Under the pieces are notes generated by a model. The model ran no database searches and was not told the DNA's origin. It saw only the letters and a list, made by a program, of their open reading frames with translations. Both the position numbers and the translations under genes were made by a program. Source: Atrina japonica (lineage: Eukaryota > Mollusca > Bivalvia > Pterioida > Pinnidae). From it: a DNA stretch of 64,000 nucleotides. The stretch lies in the NCBI GenBank assembly GCA_030159075.1, contig BROG01000449.1, positions 186,001 to 250,000 on the forward strand, written 5' to 3'. Positions 1 to 12,221 of this stretch are shown one piece after another (within the stretch, counting starts at the first letter, position 1; every line of letters starts with the position of its first letter).

Positions 1-980
1 TAGAATATTGTGATTAAGGGCCAATTTAAGACGGGGTGAATATGTTTTCTGTCGTAAAAAGGCAAAAATTTCCAGGTATGCAATATTTTGGTTTTTATCA
101 AATAACTTGATTTTTTTCACCTCAGATTTATACAAAATTTGGTATGTAACTTTATAACAACGAGATATCAGATGATTTTAATTATTGCAAACATTTGGGG
201 ATAAGTTTAAGGGGTTTAAGATTGTTCATTGACTTATATCACAGGGGCTTGGTGTTTCCCAAATATCTTATACTGTATTTGTGTAGATGAGAAAAACAGG
301 AAAAAAAATTAGAAAATATTTATCTTTTCTGGCTTTGAGATGGAGGTGCTTAGACAAATCGTAAATTACCTTTGCTAAATAATCTACATTGGTCTTCCAG
401 TTTCTCTGCTATGAGGTGTTAATTTCCTCACCATGAAAAACAGTTAAGAGTACAATATAGATTGATAAATGGTTCTTCTGGGTGGAAAATGTGAGAAAGG
501 TCATTTGGTATATGAATAATAGATAGAGGTTCCCAGAATGTTGAAATTAGTGGCTTTACATTGTTATCCTTTATTTTATAATATTTCAAGTTTTTCACAT
601 TTAACCCTGACATGATTCTAGTGATTCTGTTGGTACATGTAGGCTGGGGAAAATGGAAATATTAAAATTTGAATCAGGAAATGTCTCCAAAACTGGATTG
701 AAATTTTAAACCTCGAAAATGTCTCATGAAAATGATTTGTTTAAATTTTTGGAAAGGTTGACATGTCAACTGTCACATCAAAAAGGTCACATAAATTGTA
801 AATGGGCCACTGGTCATTTCAAGCTACACTCTTTTATCAATGATATCGTGTTTGTCATTAGTTTCAGACAAATGATAGGAATACTGTCTTTGACAGAGCT
901 TTACTTTCGGAGGGTGGGTAGTTATTTCCAAGATGTACAATAGCTAGCTTTTGTATATAACATTGTTGACACTTGTGTAT
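1..980. other. AT-rich flank, nothing recognised
   Basis: This stretch is non-repetitive and AT-rich, with short scattered open frames such as 719-943 (+, 74 codons) that show no recognisable domain. No exon, RNA gene or transposon terminus was seen. Confidence 0.5.
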
Positions 981-1144
981 ATATACAAAATTACACATAT
1001 GTTTCTATACATATCATCAGACTGCACCTGATTGTTGTAGCAAATGGATTTAACAAGAGCGTAGCTCGAGTTGAATCCATCTGATACAATGATCAAGTGC
1101 AGTCTGATGATACAGATAGAAACATTTGTGTGGTTTTGTATTTA
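981..1144. mobile_element. Fold-back MITE (long inverted repeat)
   Basis: The left arm (from about 984, reading tacaaaattacacatatg and on through catcagactgcac) is the near-complement of the right arm, which ends at 1140 (gtgcagtctgatgat through catttgtgtggttttgta). The arms are about 60-70 bp and the loop contains gcgtagctcgagttgaatcc. There is no coding capacity. The whole can fold into one hairpin, typical of fold-back MITEs. The family is not identified, and no clear target-site duplication was found because the arms grade into AT-rich flank. Confidence 0.75.
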
Positions 1145-1640
1145 TTACATGTCCCTTATTTATCTATGTGTACACAAATTTTAAATTCATTCCGCTTTTA
1201 ACGACACCATCAGATATTTTGGATGACATGAATGCTATTTAGAAAAGTAGCTCCGATGAAATTTCCGTCATCCAACTATGTGCAATACGACATTATGTAT
1301 TGCACGGGCATGTTGAACTCTGTATTGTAACTGTATGATTACACATGCATGTAATAAACAACAATACTTTCAAATTCTGATCAACATAATTATCATGATA
1401 CATTATAGTTAGTATTTGATAGAAATGTTTGAGCTTTACAGTTTCACCAAATTTGGTATGCAGTTAAATATAAGATAAATGTATTAATTAAAGTACCTGG
1501 CCTGACACCATAAGACAAAATAATTTTTTAGGCTAAACATTTTACTCAACCTTGTCTTATCCCGAAATCTGATTTGCTGAGCAGACCGAATTGAGAATAT
1601 TTTGAGACTTAAATAAATTCTTCAGTTTTATGGTGTTATA
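1145..1640. other. No feature seen
   Basis: Unique AT-rich sequence between the fold-back element and the 68-bp array. No conserved reading frame, terminus or RNA-like element was recognised. Confidence 0.4.
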
Positions 1641-2646
1641 GTTGTATAGCAATGATATATTGACTTTGTTATAACCAAGTAATATAATTATATTTTATAT
1701 AATTTATAGTTGTGTAGCAATGATATATTGACTTTGTTATAACCAAGTTGTATAGTTGTACAGCAATGATATATTGGGTTTGTTATAACCAAGTAATATA
1801 ATTATATTTTATTTTTTATATGACAGCAATGATATATTGGGTTTGTTATAACCAAGTATATAATTATATTTTGTATGATTTATAGTTGAGCAATGATTAT
1901 TGGGTTTGTTATAACCAAGTAATATAATTATATTTTATATGATTTAAGTTGTATAGCAATGATAGGGTTTGTTATAACCAAGTTATATAATTATATTTTA
2001 TATGATTTATAGTTGTATAGCAATGATATATTGGGTTTGTTATAACCAAGTAATATAATTATATTTTATATAATTTATAGTTGTACAGCAATGATATATT
2101 GGGTTTGTTATAACCAAGTAATATAATTATATTTTATATAATTTATAGTTGTACAGCAATGATATATTGGGTTTGTTATAACCAAGTAATATAATTATAT
2201 TTATATAATTTATAGGTACAGCAATGATATATTGTTTGTTATAACCAAGTAATATAATATATTTTATATAATTTATAGTTGTATAGCAATGATATATAGG
2301 GTTTGTTATAGCCAATAATATATTTTAGTTGTATAGCAATGATATATTGGGTTTGTTATAACCAAGTAATATAATTATATTTTATATGATTTATAGTTGT
2401 ATAGCAATGATATATTGGGTTTGTTATAACCAAGTTATATAATTATATTTTATATGATTTATAGTTGTATAGCAATGATATATTGGGTTTAGTATAACCA
2501 AGTAATATAATTATATTTTATATGATTTATAGTTGTATAGCAATGATATATTGGGTTTAGTATAACCAAGTAATATAATTATATTTTGTATGATTTATAG
2601 TTGTATAGCAATGATATATTGGGTTTAGTATAACCAAGTAATAGAG
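1641..2646. repeat. 68-bp tandem array
   Basis: About 15 copies of a 68-bp unit (spacing read directly at 2331, 2399 and 2467). Each unit contains gtatagcaatgatatattgg, then tttgttataaccaagtaata, then an AT-rich tail. Early copies (1641-1990) vary in length through deletions of the AT tail; later copies are close to uniform. There is no open frame through the array. Confidence 0.9.
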
Positions 2647-2767
2647 TGAAAATCAACAGTGCATTTGTGAAAATCTGAAAAAATTGTGTAGTAATGGTAT
2701 ATCATCTCCATCAAGACATGAATAGACAGCATCAGGTATCAGGTGTTTGCTGCTCAAGGCCAGCCAC

Positions 2768-4470
2768 CATATTGCTAGAGAAGCAGCTAGCATTAGACAC
2801 AATTTATTGATGAAGGTCAGTTGATATTTGCTGGAGAAGCAGATAGCATTAGACACTAGTGATTGATGAAGGTCAGCCAGCATTAGACACTAGTGATTGA
2901 TGAAGGTCAGTTGATATTTGCTGGAGAAGCAGATAGCATTAGACACTAGTGATTGATGAAGGTCAGCCAGCATTAGACACTAGTGATTGATGAAGGTCAG
3001 TTGATATTTGCTGGAGAAGCAGCTAGCATTAGACACTAGTGATTGATGGAGGTCAGCCAGCATTAGACACTAGTGATTGATGAAGGTCAGTTGATATTTG
3101 CTGGAGAAGCAGATAGCATTAGACACTAGTGATTGATGAAGGTCAGTTGATATTTGCTAGAGAAGCAGCTAGCATTAGACATTAGTGATTGATGAAGGTC
3201 AGCTAGCATTAGACCCAAGTGATTGATGAAGGTCAGTTGATATTTGCTGGAGAAGCAGCTAGCATTATACACTGGTGATTGATGAAAGTCAGTTGATACT
3301 TGCTGGAGAAGCAGATAGCATTAAACACTAGTGATTGATGAAGGTCGGTTGATATTTGCTAGAGAAACACTAGTGATTGATGAAGGTCAGTTGATATTTG
3401 CTGGAGAAGCAGATAGCATTAGACACTAGTGATTGATGAAGGTCGGTTGATATTTGCTAGAGAAGCAGCTAGCATTATACACTGGTGATCAGCCAAGGTC
3501 AGTTGATATTTGCTGGAGAAGCAGCCAGCAATAGACACTAGTGATTGATGAAGGTCAGTTGATATTTGCTAGAGATGCAGCCAGCATTAGACACTAGTGA
3601 TTGATGAAGGTCAGTTGATATTTGCTAGAGAAGCAGCTAGCATTAGACACTAGTGATTGATGAAGGTCAGTTGATATTTGCTAGAGAAGCAGCTAGCATT
3701 AGACATTAGTGATTGATGAAGGTCAGTTGATATTTGCTGGAGAAGCAGCTAGCATTAGACACTAGTGATTGATGAAGGTCGTTTGATATTTGCTAGAGAA
3801 GCAGCTAGCATTAGACATTAGTGATTGATGAAGGTCAGCCAGCATTAGACACTAGTGATTGATGAAGGTCAGTTGATATTTGCTAGAGAAGCAGCTAGCA
3901 TTAGACACTAGTGATTGATTTAATATTTGCTAGAGAAGCAGCTAGCATTAGACACTAGTGATTGATGAATGTCAGTTGATATTTGCTAGAGAAGCAGCTA
4001 GCATTATACGCTAGTGATTGATGAAGGTCGTTTGATATTTGCTAGAGAAGCAGCTAGCATTAGACACTAGTGATTGATGAAGGTCATTATTTGCTAGAGA
4101 AGCAGCTAGCATTAGACATTAGTGATTGATGAAGGTCGTTTGATATTTGCTAGAGAAGCAGCTAGCATTATACACTAGTGATTGATGAAGGTCGTTTGAT
4201 ATTTGCTAGAGAAGCAGCTAGCATTAGACACTAGTGATTGATGAAGGTCAGTTGATATTTGCTGGAGAAGCAGCTAGCATTAGACACTAGTGATTGATGA
4301 AGGTCGGTTGATATTTGCTAGAGAAGCAGCTATCATTAGACATTAGTGATTGATGAAGGTCACCTGATATTCACTACTGAAGTAGCTAGCATTAGACCCA
4401 AGTGATTGATGAAGGCCAGCTGATATTTGTTAGAGAAGCAGCCAGCATTAGACACTTATGATTAATGATG
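2768..4470. repeat. 56-bp tandem array
   Basis: About 30 copies of a 56-bp unit (measured 3635 to 3691) built from agctagcattagacac, tagtgattgatgaaggtcag and ttgatatttgctagagaagc. In the first part (2870-3070) a short variant that lacks the ttgatatttgct segment alternates with the full unit, giving a dimer-like pattern before the array settles into monomers. It begins about 120 bp after the 68-bp array ends and shares no sequence with it. Confidence 0.9.
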
Positions 4471-5740
4471 GTCAAATAGTAACTTTTAAGTCAATGTAGT
4501 TATTTTCAAGTTATTTGGTAATTACCAAAAACTTCTAAAGCTGTAGGATTTTTGTGTTACGAAAATTAGCATGTAATTGAGCTGTAATTATGTACTACAC
4601 TACCATATTACTCAACAGTTGACACGTTAATGTCATTTATGGAAATATTGTACAGAACTGAGTTAATTAGCAAACCACTTTCATCCTAGGCCTGTATATC
4701 AGCAACATTTACAGTATCATTCAACAGAATTTGTAAATCTGAACTATAGGTTTAGCAAGGTTAATTGGTATATGTTTATATACACAAGTCTAAATTGAGT
4801 CTTTTAAAACAGGGGATACAGACTTGTTTTTGGCAACAAAAATATCAGAACTACAGTTATACATGGAGTTTTACCTGTGCATTCCTATTTTTTTTTTTAG
4901 AATAGACTTTTATTTTGGTTTTTGACAGAAACCCTGATGTGCCACTTTGCTGTTTCATATGTGAAAGCCAGTACAAACAATAAGTTTTACATTCAATAGT
5001 TATTTTTAGCATAGTAGAATGACAGTAGTTTGAGTAGAAACTCAAAATTTGTTGTGGGCCAGTTCCAAATGTTACAGCTATTGATAATAGCACAGGCCAA
5101 AATTTATAGCACTTCACCTGAAGCCAGTGGCATCTCAATGTAAGTGAATATTTCTAGGCCAGATATAAAATAACAAACAAACTGTAAAATGTATGCTACC
5201 TGTCAGTCACAACAAATATCTAGTGCAAGTCTACAAAAATTGTTTAAATTCCAAAATCTTAATAACCAAGCAGAAACATTGTGTTTTAACATAACTTTCT
5301 TATTTGACTTCAGAGATTTCACTGTGTTGTATACAGGTATCTTATCAACACTGTGATCAGTGCTTTGATTGTCAATTACTTTTGTGTCAATGCTCTCTAA
5401 TGCATTGTTTATTTTTACCTCATAATATGAAGTGTGAGAGTTATTGATTAGCTCCTGGATTAAGGTAATCAATGTACTCTTTTCCATTATAAAAAACTTA
5501 AATTTGACAGGCAAACTAATGTGGTCAATATTTGAGTATTTGAGCAAACATGATTACGGACTGGTGATCAAATAGGCACATGACTAGATCAAGGTAGTTA
5601 CAAGGCTGGTCGATGACTTACAATTGCCGATAGTTACAACTGATAGTCTTGTTAATTGCATGGTGCTATTTACTAGTCTATCTAGTTTTTATTACAAGTA
5701 TTTAACTCTTAGGATTTGGATGTTAGTGAGAGCATTGGTC
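4471..5740. other. No feature seen
   Basis: Mostly unique AT-rich sequence. A 114-codon minus-strand open frame lies at 5203-5547 but has no recognisable domain and no supporting context, so it is not called as a gene. Confidence 0.35.
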
Positions 5741-6250
5741 AGTTTGAGCTGTTGCTAAGGTCCAATGTCCATCATCCATCATCGTCTGTCAATCTGTTAA
5801 CTTTCCCATTTAGACAACTTCTTCGCAACAACCACAGAACAGATTTTGACATAGGTTGTGGTTTTATACCAATAGCTTATTAGCTCAAAACTGACTGATT
5901 TTTGTGTACAAGGATGTATTATAGTTTGAAAATCATGAGTCAAAGGTCAAGGTCACATACACCTAAGTAAACTGAAAATATCAATTTTTTGTCAATCGAC
6001 CAATCTTTTATTGCTTACCAAAAAACCAATAGGTTAATATTAATCAATTTTTGTAGGGATTATTCCCATGTGAAACTGATTCAAACTTATGAACAAAGGG
6101 GTCTAGGACCAACAGGGGCTCTGAGAGGGCTAAACAATTTCTGTTGCCTGTGACCCTGACCTTTGATCCCATGACCTTGAAACTTTGTCACATTAATCCT
6201 TGGATGATTCATAATAACTTTCTCTTATATCTTTGTATACAAAAAGTTAA
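5741..6250. repeat. Diverged dispersed repeat, probable
   Basis: The sequence includes phrases such as gtcaaaggtcaaggtcac and gatcccatgaccttgaaac, typical of abundant old interspersed repeats in mollusc genomes, and has no coding frame. No termini can be defined. The call rests on remembered sequence style, not on a match within this window. Confidence 0.3.
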
Positions 6251-6277
6251 AAATTTTGTGTTAATAAGCCATTTGTA

Positions 6278-6564
6278 GAGAGCCGTTGTGGCTCCATGGT
6301 AGAGTGCTTGGTTCACAACCAGAGGGTGACGGGGTCGAGCTTCTGCGTAGGTGGCTGACTTTTCCTGTACTTTGGATGAGGCAGTGAAAACCGAGGCCCC
6401 ATTTCAAATTAGTTGTTGGTACGTTAAAGAACCTTCACTGCTCAATGGCCATAAGTACCAAGCATAGGCCAAAATTTGAAGCCTTTCACTGGCATTTACT
6501 GACGTCTCCATATGAGTGAAAGATTCTTGAGTGGGACATTAAATGACAATACAACAGCAACAAC
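6278..6564 (+). mobile_element. Full-length tRNA-derived SINE with TSD
   Basis: The tRNA-like head begins at 6278. It has a recognisable A-box region around 6290-6307 (tggctccatggtagagtg) and a B-box-like gggtcgagcttc near 6332. The body has the strongly conserved segments gttaaagaaccttcactgctc and aggccaaaatttgaagcc, and the tail is (caa)n-like. An 11-bp target-site duplication, agccatttgta, is at 6267-6277 and 6565-6575, which proves insertion by retroposition. The body recurs at 8591, 9001, 16336, 20211, 44632 and 63754. It resembles the mollusc V-SINE/RUDI type; the family name is from memory, the structure is seen directly. Confidence 0.9.
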
Positions 6565-6575
6565 AGCCATTTGTA

Positions 6576-7089
6576 TAGAACTGTATATTAAGTTATTTGG
6601 AGTCGTAGCTGTTGTTGTATTTTTGGACATGTGGAGTCACAATGGTTCTTGGAGCCCTATCTAGTGACTTATTTATCTTGAATATGAAACCTTAGTTGCC
6701 ATAACATGAAAATCTTAATTTTTAGTCTGTATCTTTTTCTAGATAAAAGAATTAAAATAATTTCTTATGCTTTAGAAACTGCACAATACTGTTTTTTTAT
6801 TTGTATAAATGCATTTATAGTATCATTGATTACATTTAGTTAATTAGTATGTTTTTGAAATCTGATTTATAAGTCATATGTTTTGTATTAGCCAGAAAGC
6901 TATCATCATTTGCATGTAATTAATGTGATATTGTTTGAGAGATTACCTCCAAGATATTTACATTGAGATGTTTGTGTAAATTAATGATTGATTGGTGCCA
7001 TTTTCTTTCTCGTCAATGCTGAAACGAGAAATAAATCATAGCATCGATCTTTATCATTTAACTTAAATTAATCATCTCACACTTGTAGA
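6576..7089. other. No feature seen
   Basis: Unique AT-rich sequence between the SINE and the degenerate array. No exon or RNA signal recognised. Confidence 0.4.
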
Positions 7090-7975
<886 letters not shown>

Positions 7976-8104
7976 TATGGTATCATGGTACATATTTTCA
8001 TGATAAATGAAATACATTATTCCAGTTTTAACAGATTGTTAGGTTTCATCTTGCTTCATGGTCAATCTACAAATCATGTGTGCCTACTGCTGTACATCTG
8101 TAAT

Positions 8105-8255
8105 AAAGATTGATACAGAAAATGTGATAATATATTATTAGTATTTTGTTTCCATCCATTGGCCAGGCGGGTCTGTATCATATGATACAGAAAACTGTGA
8201 TAATGTACAGGTATTATTAGTATTTTAATTCCATTCATTGGCCAGGGATGTTTGT
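8105..8255. repeat. Two-copy local duplication (~75 bp)
   Basis: Two adjacent copies carry tgatacagaaaa, gtgataat, tattattagtatttt and ccattggccagg (roughly 8110-8168 and 8182-8248). This is a small direct duplication with a few substitutions. Confidence 0.7.
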
Positions 8256-8590
8256 ATTTTTGCCATCTAATGGCTTTTAGTGTGTCAGGACTTGCTTGGC
8301 ACTAGGTAAATATATCTAAAATGTGTTGATGGAAGAAAACCAATGTGAGACAATGTTAGACAATTAAGAAAGAAACATGACACTCGCTAATGAGATATAG
8401 ATGGCTTTTTGTCATCACTGTAATCAGTATCAAAGAGAAAATACTGACATCCTGGTGATAGACCTAAAACAACATGTGACCTTGTTGTGTCAGGGAAGGG
8501 GGGTTGATTTAATATTGGCAATTTTGATTTTCCAGTATTGTGTAAATTTGCAAAATTGCTCTTTTTTTTTTTGGGGGGGGGGGTGATAAA

Positions 8591-8790
8591 GTTGTTGTTG
8601 TATTGTTGTTTAACATCCCACTCAAGAATATTTCACTCATAAGGAGACATCACTAAATGCTGCTGAAGGGCTTCAAATTTTGGCCTATGCTCGGCACTTA
8701 CGGCCATTGAGCAATGATGGTTCTTTAACATGCCGATACTTTCTGTGACACGGGACCTTGGTTTTTACTGTCTCATCAGAATGACAGGAT
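8591..8790 (-). mobile_element. SINE, head-truncated copy
   Basis: Reverse-orientation copy of the SINE at 6278. It starts with the (gtt)n tail complement, then taacatcccactcaagaat, the ggcttcaaattttggcc core and gttctttaacatgccg. It ends at the tctcatcagaatgacagg segment with the tRNA-like head missing, the common 5'-truncated state. Confidence 0.85.
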
Positions 8791-8832
8791 AATGTTAAGG
8801 CATAGATAAGAATGTATAGAAAAGATATCTAG

Positions 8833-8873
8833 AATGATGATGATGATGATGATATATATATATATATATATAT
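8833..8873. repeat. (GAT)n(AT)n microsatellite
   Basis: A short GAT run followed by an AT run, read directly. Poly-C and poly-A runs follow at 8961-8987. Confidence 0.9.
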
Positions 8874-9000
8874 GTTCACAAACACAAGGAAAATCTTAAT
8901 ATCTTGGAAAACTATCTATTTATCAGGTAGAGTATAATAATTTAACCAAACAGAAACAGCCCCCCCCCCCCCAAAAAAAAAAAAAAAGATTATAATTTTG

Positions 9001-9497
9001 TTTTTGTTGATGTTTTATATCCCACTAATAATTTTTCACTTACATGGAGATGTCACAAGTTTTAGCTGAAGTGCCACATATTTTAAACTGTGCAATGGAC
9101 TGACACCAATGAAGAGGGAGTTATTTTACTTATCATTACTGTTGTAACATGACCTTGGTTTTACTTGTCATTACTGTTTTAACATGACCTTGGTTTTACT
9201 TGTCATTACTGTTGTAACATGACCTTGGTTTTACTTATCATTACTGTTGTAACATGACCTTGGTTTTACTTATCATTACTGTTGTAACATGACCTTGGTT
9301 TTACTTGTCATTACTGTTGTAACATGACCTTGGTTTTAAATATCATCTGAAAGACATGTGACTTTCACTTTATGTCAAATGATTGATGAAGGAACTGTCA
9401 CTACCCTTTAAAAATCTTATTTATGACCCAGGGAATTGAACTTAGAACCTCCTGCTTTCAAATTGCACACTCTACCTATTGACCATTGCAAGTTTCA
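9001..9497 (-). mobile_element. SINE copy with internal tandem expansion
   Basis: This minus-strand SINE is old but spans both ends. The tail side begins near 9001 (tgttttatatcccactaat). The tRNA-like head lies at about 9425-9497, where the complement reads as a B-box-like ttcaattccc and an A-box-like tcaataggtagagtg. Between them, the segment that normally reads gtgacatgggacctcggttt has become six 35-bp tandem copies (9132-9341). The result is longer than the ~290-bp full-length element. Confidence 0.7.
9132..9341. repeat. 35-bp tandem array inside a SINE
   Basis: Six copies start at 9132, 9167, 9202, 9237, 9272 and 9307. Each reads tcattactgttgtaacatg, then accttggttttactt, and they are nearly identical. 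The unit corresponds to the SINE body segment that carries 'gacatgggacc..ggttttact' in the other copies. Confidence 0.9.
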
Positions 9498-9615
9498 AAA
9501 ATAAAATAGATATATAATTAAAAGAAAAGGAAACAAAATATTCAATTGAGATATTATTGAAAGTTTGAAAGGAAATATAGTGAATTATATTTATTTTAAT
9601 CAGTGAAAGCTACTT

Positions 9616-9782
9616 ACAGTAAAACCTGCTTTAGCGACCACCTGGTCACGAAGACTGTTTTTTGCTGACCTCAATAGTACCATTTCTGTATAAATCAACC
9701 TCTATATAAAAAACCACCGCCTTATAAGGACTGGTTTTCTTGTGTCCACAAGGGGGTCATTATATACAAGTTTCACTGTATA
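9616..9782 (+). repeat. Dispersed repeat, 'cctgctttagcgaccacct' family
   Basis: The sequence from acagtaaaacctgctttagc through gaccacctggtcac, caatagtaccattt and aaatcaacctctatat to gactggttttcttgtgtcc recurs in inverse orientation at 21351-21510 with the same order of blocks. Its ends read acagtaaaacctg and (complement) atacagtgaaactt, suggesting short inverted termini. There is no coding capacity. Similar sequences are widespread in invertebrate genomes; superfamily uncertain. Confidence 0.65.
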
Positions 9783-10531
9783 TTTTAGGCAACATTTTCA
9801 GTGAAAATGCAAAACTGGATAGCTGTTATCTTTATCTCAATAATTCGTGAATAACAATTTCTTCATCTCTGTTTTATACCTGTATATTTCATAATTATTA
9901 TCTATTTTGTTCCATCTTTCTGAATTCAATTTGTTAGGGTGAGGTAAGTATGTGCTGCATGGAGGTGTTAATGACTGGCCAATCCTAATACTTGTACTCC
10001 AACATAGTGGAAATTTATGATTTATGTACTTTTTTTTTTTCAAAATTGTGTTATTGGATTATTTGTCGAAGACAAAACAATTTTACAATGATCAGAGTAT
10101 ATGTAAGTAGACATTTCTATACTGGGAATATTATCAGTTTAATTATGTATGATAATGTGAAATAGAACACCTCATATTTACAACATAACATGGTCTGTGT
10201 TTATTATAAAATACTGTAATGTATTGTTATACTATAGGTAAATATTACAGAGAATATTTAGAAATTTCAAAGGTTATTGTTTATTGAGGTAGCTATATCA
10301 ATAAACCTTAACAGGTGTGTTTATGTCTCAGGGATGATCTGTTGACAGAAAATGGTGCCATGTTTTACCATCTGTTCACCTGTAGTGCCACTGTCAACCA
10401 AAATTAGACTGTGTATTTTGCTCTCACAATTCTTACTAATATTTAGTGGGAGCTTCCTTGACATTGTTGGTTTACTTTTTACATAATGATTTTCTTGTTA
10501 ATCATTCCAATCTTATATGTTTTCTTTTCAG
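9783..10531. other. Sequence upstream of TULP4 coding exon 1
   Basis: AT-rich and unique, presumed to be intron between an unseen 5'UTR exon and the first coding exon. It ends in a good acceptor tract (tatatgttttcttttcag, ending at 10531). No branch site was assigned and no other exon was seen. Confidence 0.5.
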
Positions 10532-10832
10532 ACAATATGGACTAAGTCTACAGTATAACAATTACAACAAAATGCATGTGCATTTTGAACAAAACAATTC
10601 CACAAGAACTGAATGTACTATTCTGTCGTTATCATGGATGGGTAAAGTCCCAGAACAGTTACCTGAAAATGATGGCGGATGGAAACTTAATCGCAACCAG
10701 TATTACATGGAGGGATGGTTGGCTAGCGGAAATGCTAAAGGTGTTGTTGGAGTTTCATTTACAACTAGTCATTGTAAAAAGTATGATCCACCCCAGAGAT
10801 CCAACTTTAATTTGAGAGGTCACAGGAGTGAG
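10532..10832 (+). CDS. TULP4: TULP4 coding exon 1 (N-terminus, start codon at 10572)
   Basis: First coding exon of tubby-like protein 4 (TUSP). Family members carry N-terminal WD repeats, a SOCS box and a C-terminal tubby domain, and are thought to act as substrate adaptors for cullin-based ubiquitin ligases. The exon follows the acceptor ttttcttttcag and ends at the donor GAG|gtgagt (10833). The ATG at 10572 is chosen because its 87-residue product aligns residue for residue with the vertebrate N-terminus: 27 residues separate Met from the end of the conserved LSLSWMGKVP block (vertebrate version LCLSWKGRVP). Further conserved blocks are YYMEGWLASGN, GVVGVSFTTSHC and QRSNFNLRGHRSE, the start of the first WD repeat. 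Bases 10532-10571 would be 5'UTR; they are also open, so an upstream start cannot be fully excluded. The exon ends in phase 0. A 111-bp tandem array starts 166 bp downstream. Confidence 0.93.
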
Positions 10833-10998
10833 GTGAGTTTGTGATGGTAGATGTTGTGGTCAATTTATCTGTCTCTGGGCTATGATACTGGTAATAACTT
10901 CTTATTACTTGGGCCCAAGTTATTGAGATTATACAATCGATTTCTTCTTTGAGTACTTTTGTTTCCCCTAAAAAGTGGCATTTTAAAATACTAGTATG

Positions 10999-12221
10999 AG
11001 TGTCAATAAACATGTATGTAAGTTGTTATGCTTGTTACCAATCTAGATACATGATTTTTAGTGGGTACTTCTGTTGTTTCCAAATGGAAGTATTACCATA
11101 CACAAACATAAGTGTCAACAAATGTGTACATGAGTTATTATGCTTGTTACCAATCTAGATACATGATTTTCAGTGGGTACTTTTGTTTTTCCAAATGGAA
11201 GTATTACCATACACAAACATAAGTGTCAACAAATGTGTACATGAGTTATTATGCTTGTTACCAATCTAGATACATGATTTTCAGTGGGTACTTTTGTTTT
11301 TCCAAATGGAAGTATTACCATACACAAACATCAGTGTCAACAAATGTGTACATGAGTTATTATGCTTGTTACCAATCTAGATACATGATTTTCAGTGGGT
11401 ACTTTTGTTTTTCCAAATGGAAGTATTACCATACACAAACATCAGTGTCAACAAATGTGTACATGAGTTATTATGCTTGTTACCAATCTAGATACATGAT
11501 TTTCAGTGGGTACTTTTGTTTTTCCAAATGGAAGTATTACCATACACAAACATCAGTGTCAACAAATGTGTACATGAGTTATTATGCTTGTACCAATCTA
11601 GATACATGATTTTCAGTGGGTACTTTTGTTTTTCCAAATGGAAGTATTACCATACACAAACATAAGTGTCAACAAATGTGTACATGAGTTATTATGCTTG
11701 TTACCAATCTAGATACATGATTTTCAGTGGGTACTTTTGTTTTTCCAAATGGAAGTATTACCATACACAAACATAAGTGTCAACAAATGTGTACATGAGT
11801 TATTATGCTTGTTACCAATCTAGATACATGATTTTCAGTGGGTACTTTTGTTTTTCCAAATGGAAGTATTACCATACACAAACATCAGTGTCAACAAATG
11901 TGTACATGAGTTATTATGCTTGTTACCAATCTAGATACATGATTTTCAGTGGGTACTTTTGTTTTTCCAAATGGAAGTATTACCATACACAAACATCAGT
12001 GTCAACAAATGTGTACATGAGTTATTATGCTTGTTACCAATCTAGATACATGATTTTCAGTGGGTACTTTTGTTTTTCCAAATGGAAGTATTACCATACA
12101 CAAACATCAGTGTCAACAAATGTGTACATGAGTTATTATGCTTGTTACCAATCTAGATACATGATTTTCAGTGGGTACTTTTGTTTTTCCAAATGGAAGT
12201 ATTACCATACACAAACATAAG
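10999..12221. repeat. 111-bp tandem array
   Basis: Eleven copies start near 10999, 11111, 11222, 11333, 11444, 11555, 11665, 11776, 11887, 11998 and 12109. Each starts agtgtcaacaaatgtgtaca and includes accaatctagatacatg and aatggaagtattacc. Copies 2-11 are almost identical, implying recent expansion or homogenisation. Because 111 is a multiple of three, one frame stays open for long stretches (11223-11609, 11777-12220). The copy at 11555 has a 1-nt deletion that breaks that frame, and there are no coding hallmarks. Confidence 0.95.

Noticed and set aside
5203..5547. 114-codon minus-strand ORF
   Set aside because: No recognisable domain, no splice or promoter context, and AT-rich composition like the flanks. 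It cannot be supported as a gene from the sequence alone.
6278..6350. tRNA gene at the SINE head (and at 20211)
   Set aside because: The A- and B-box-like motifs are present, but the conserved SINE body follows directly, with target duplications, and no complete cloverleaf could be read.
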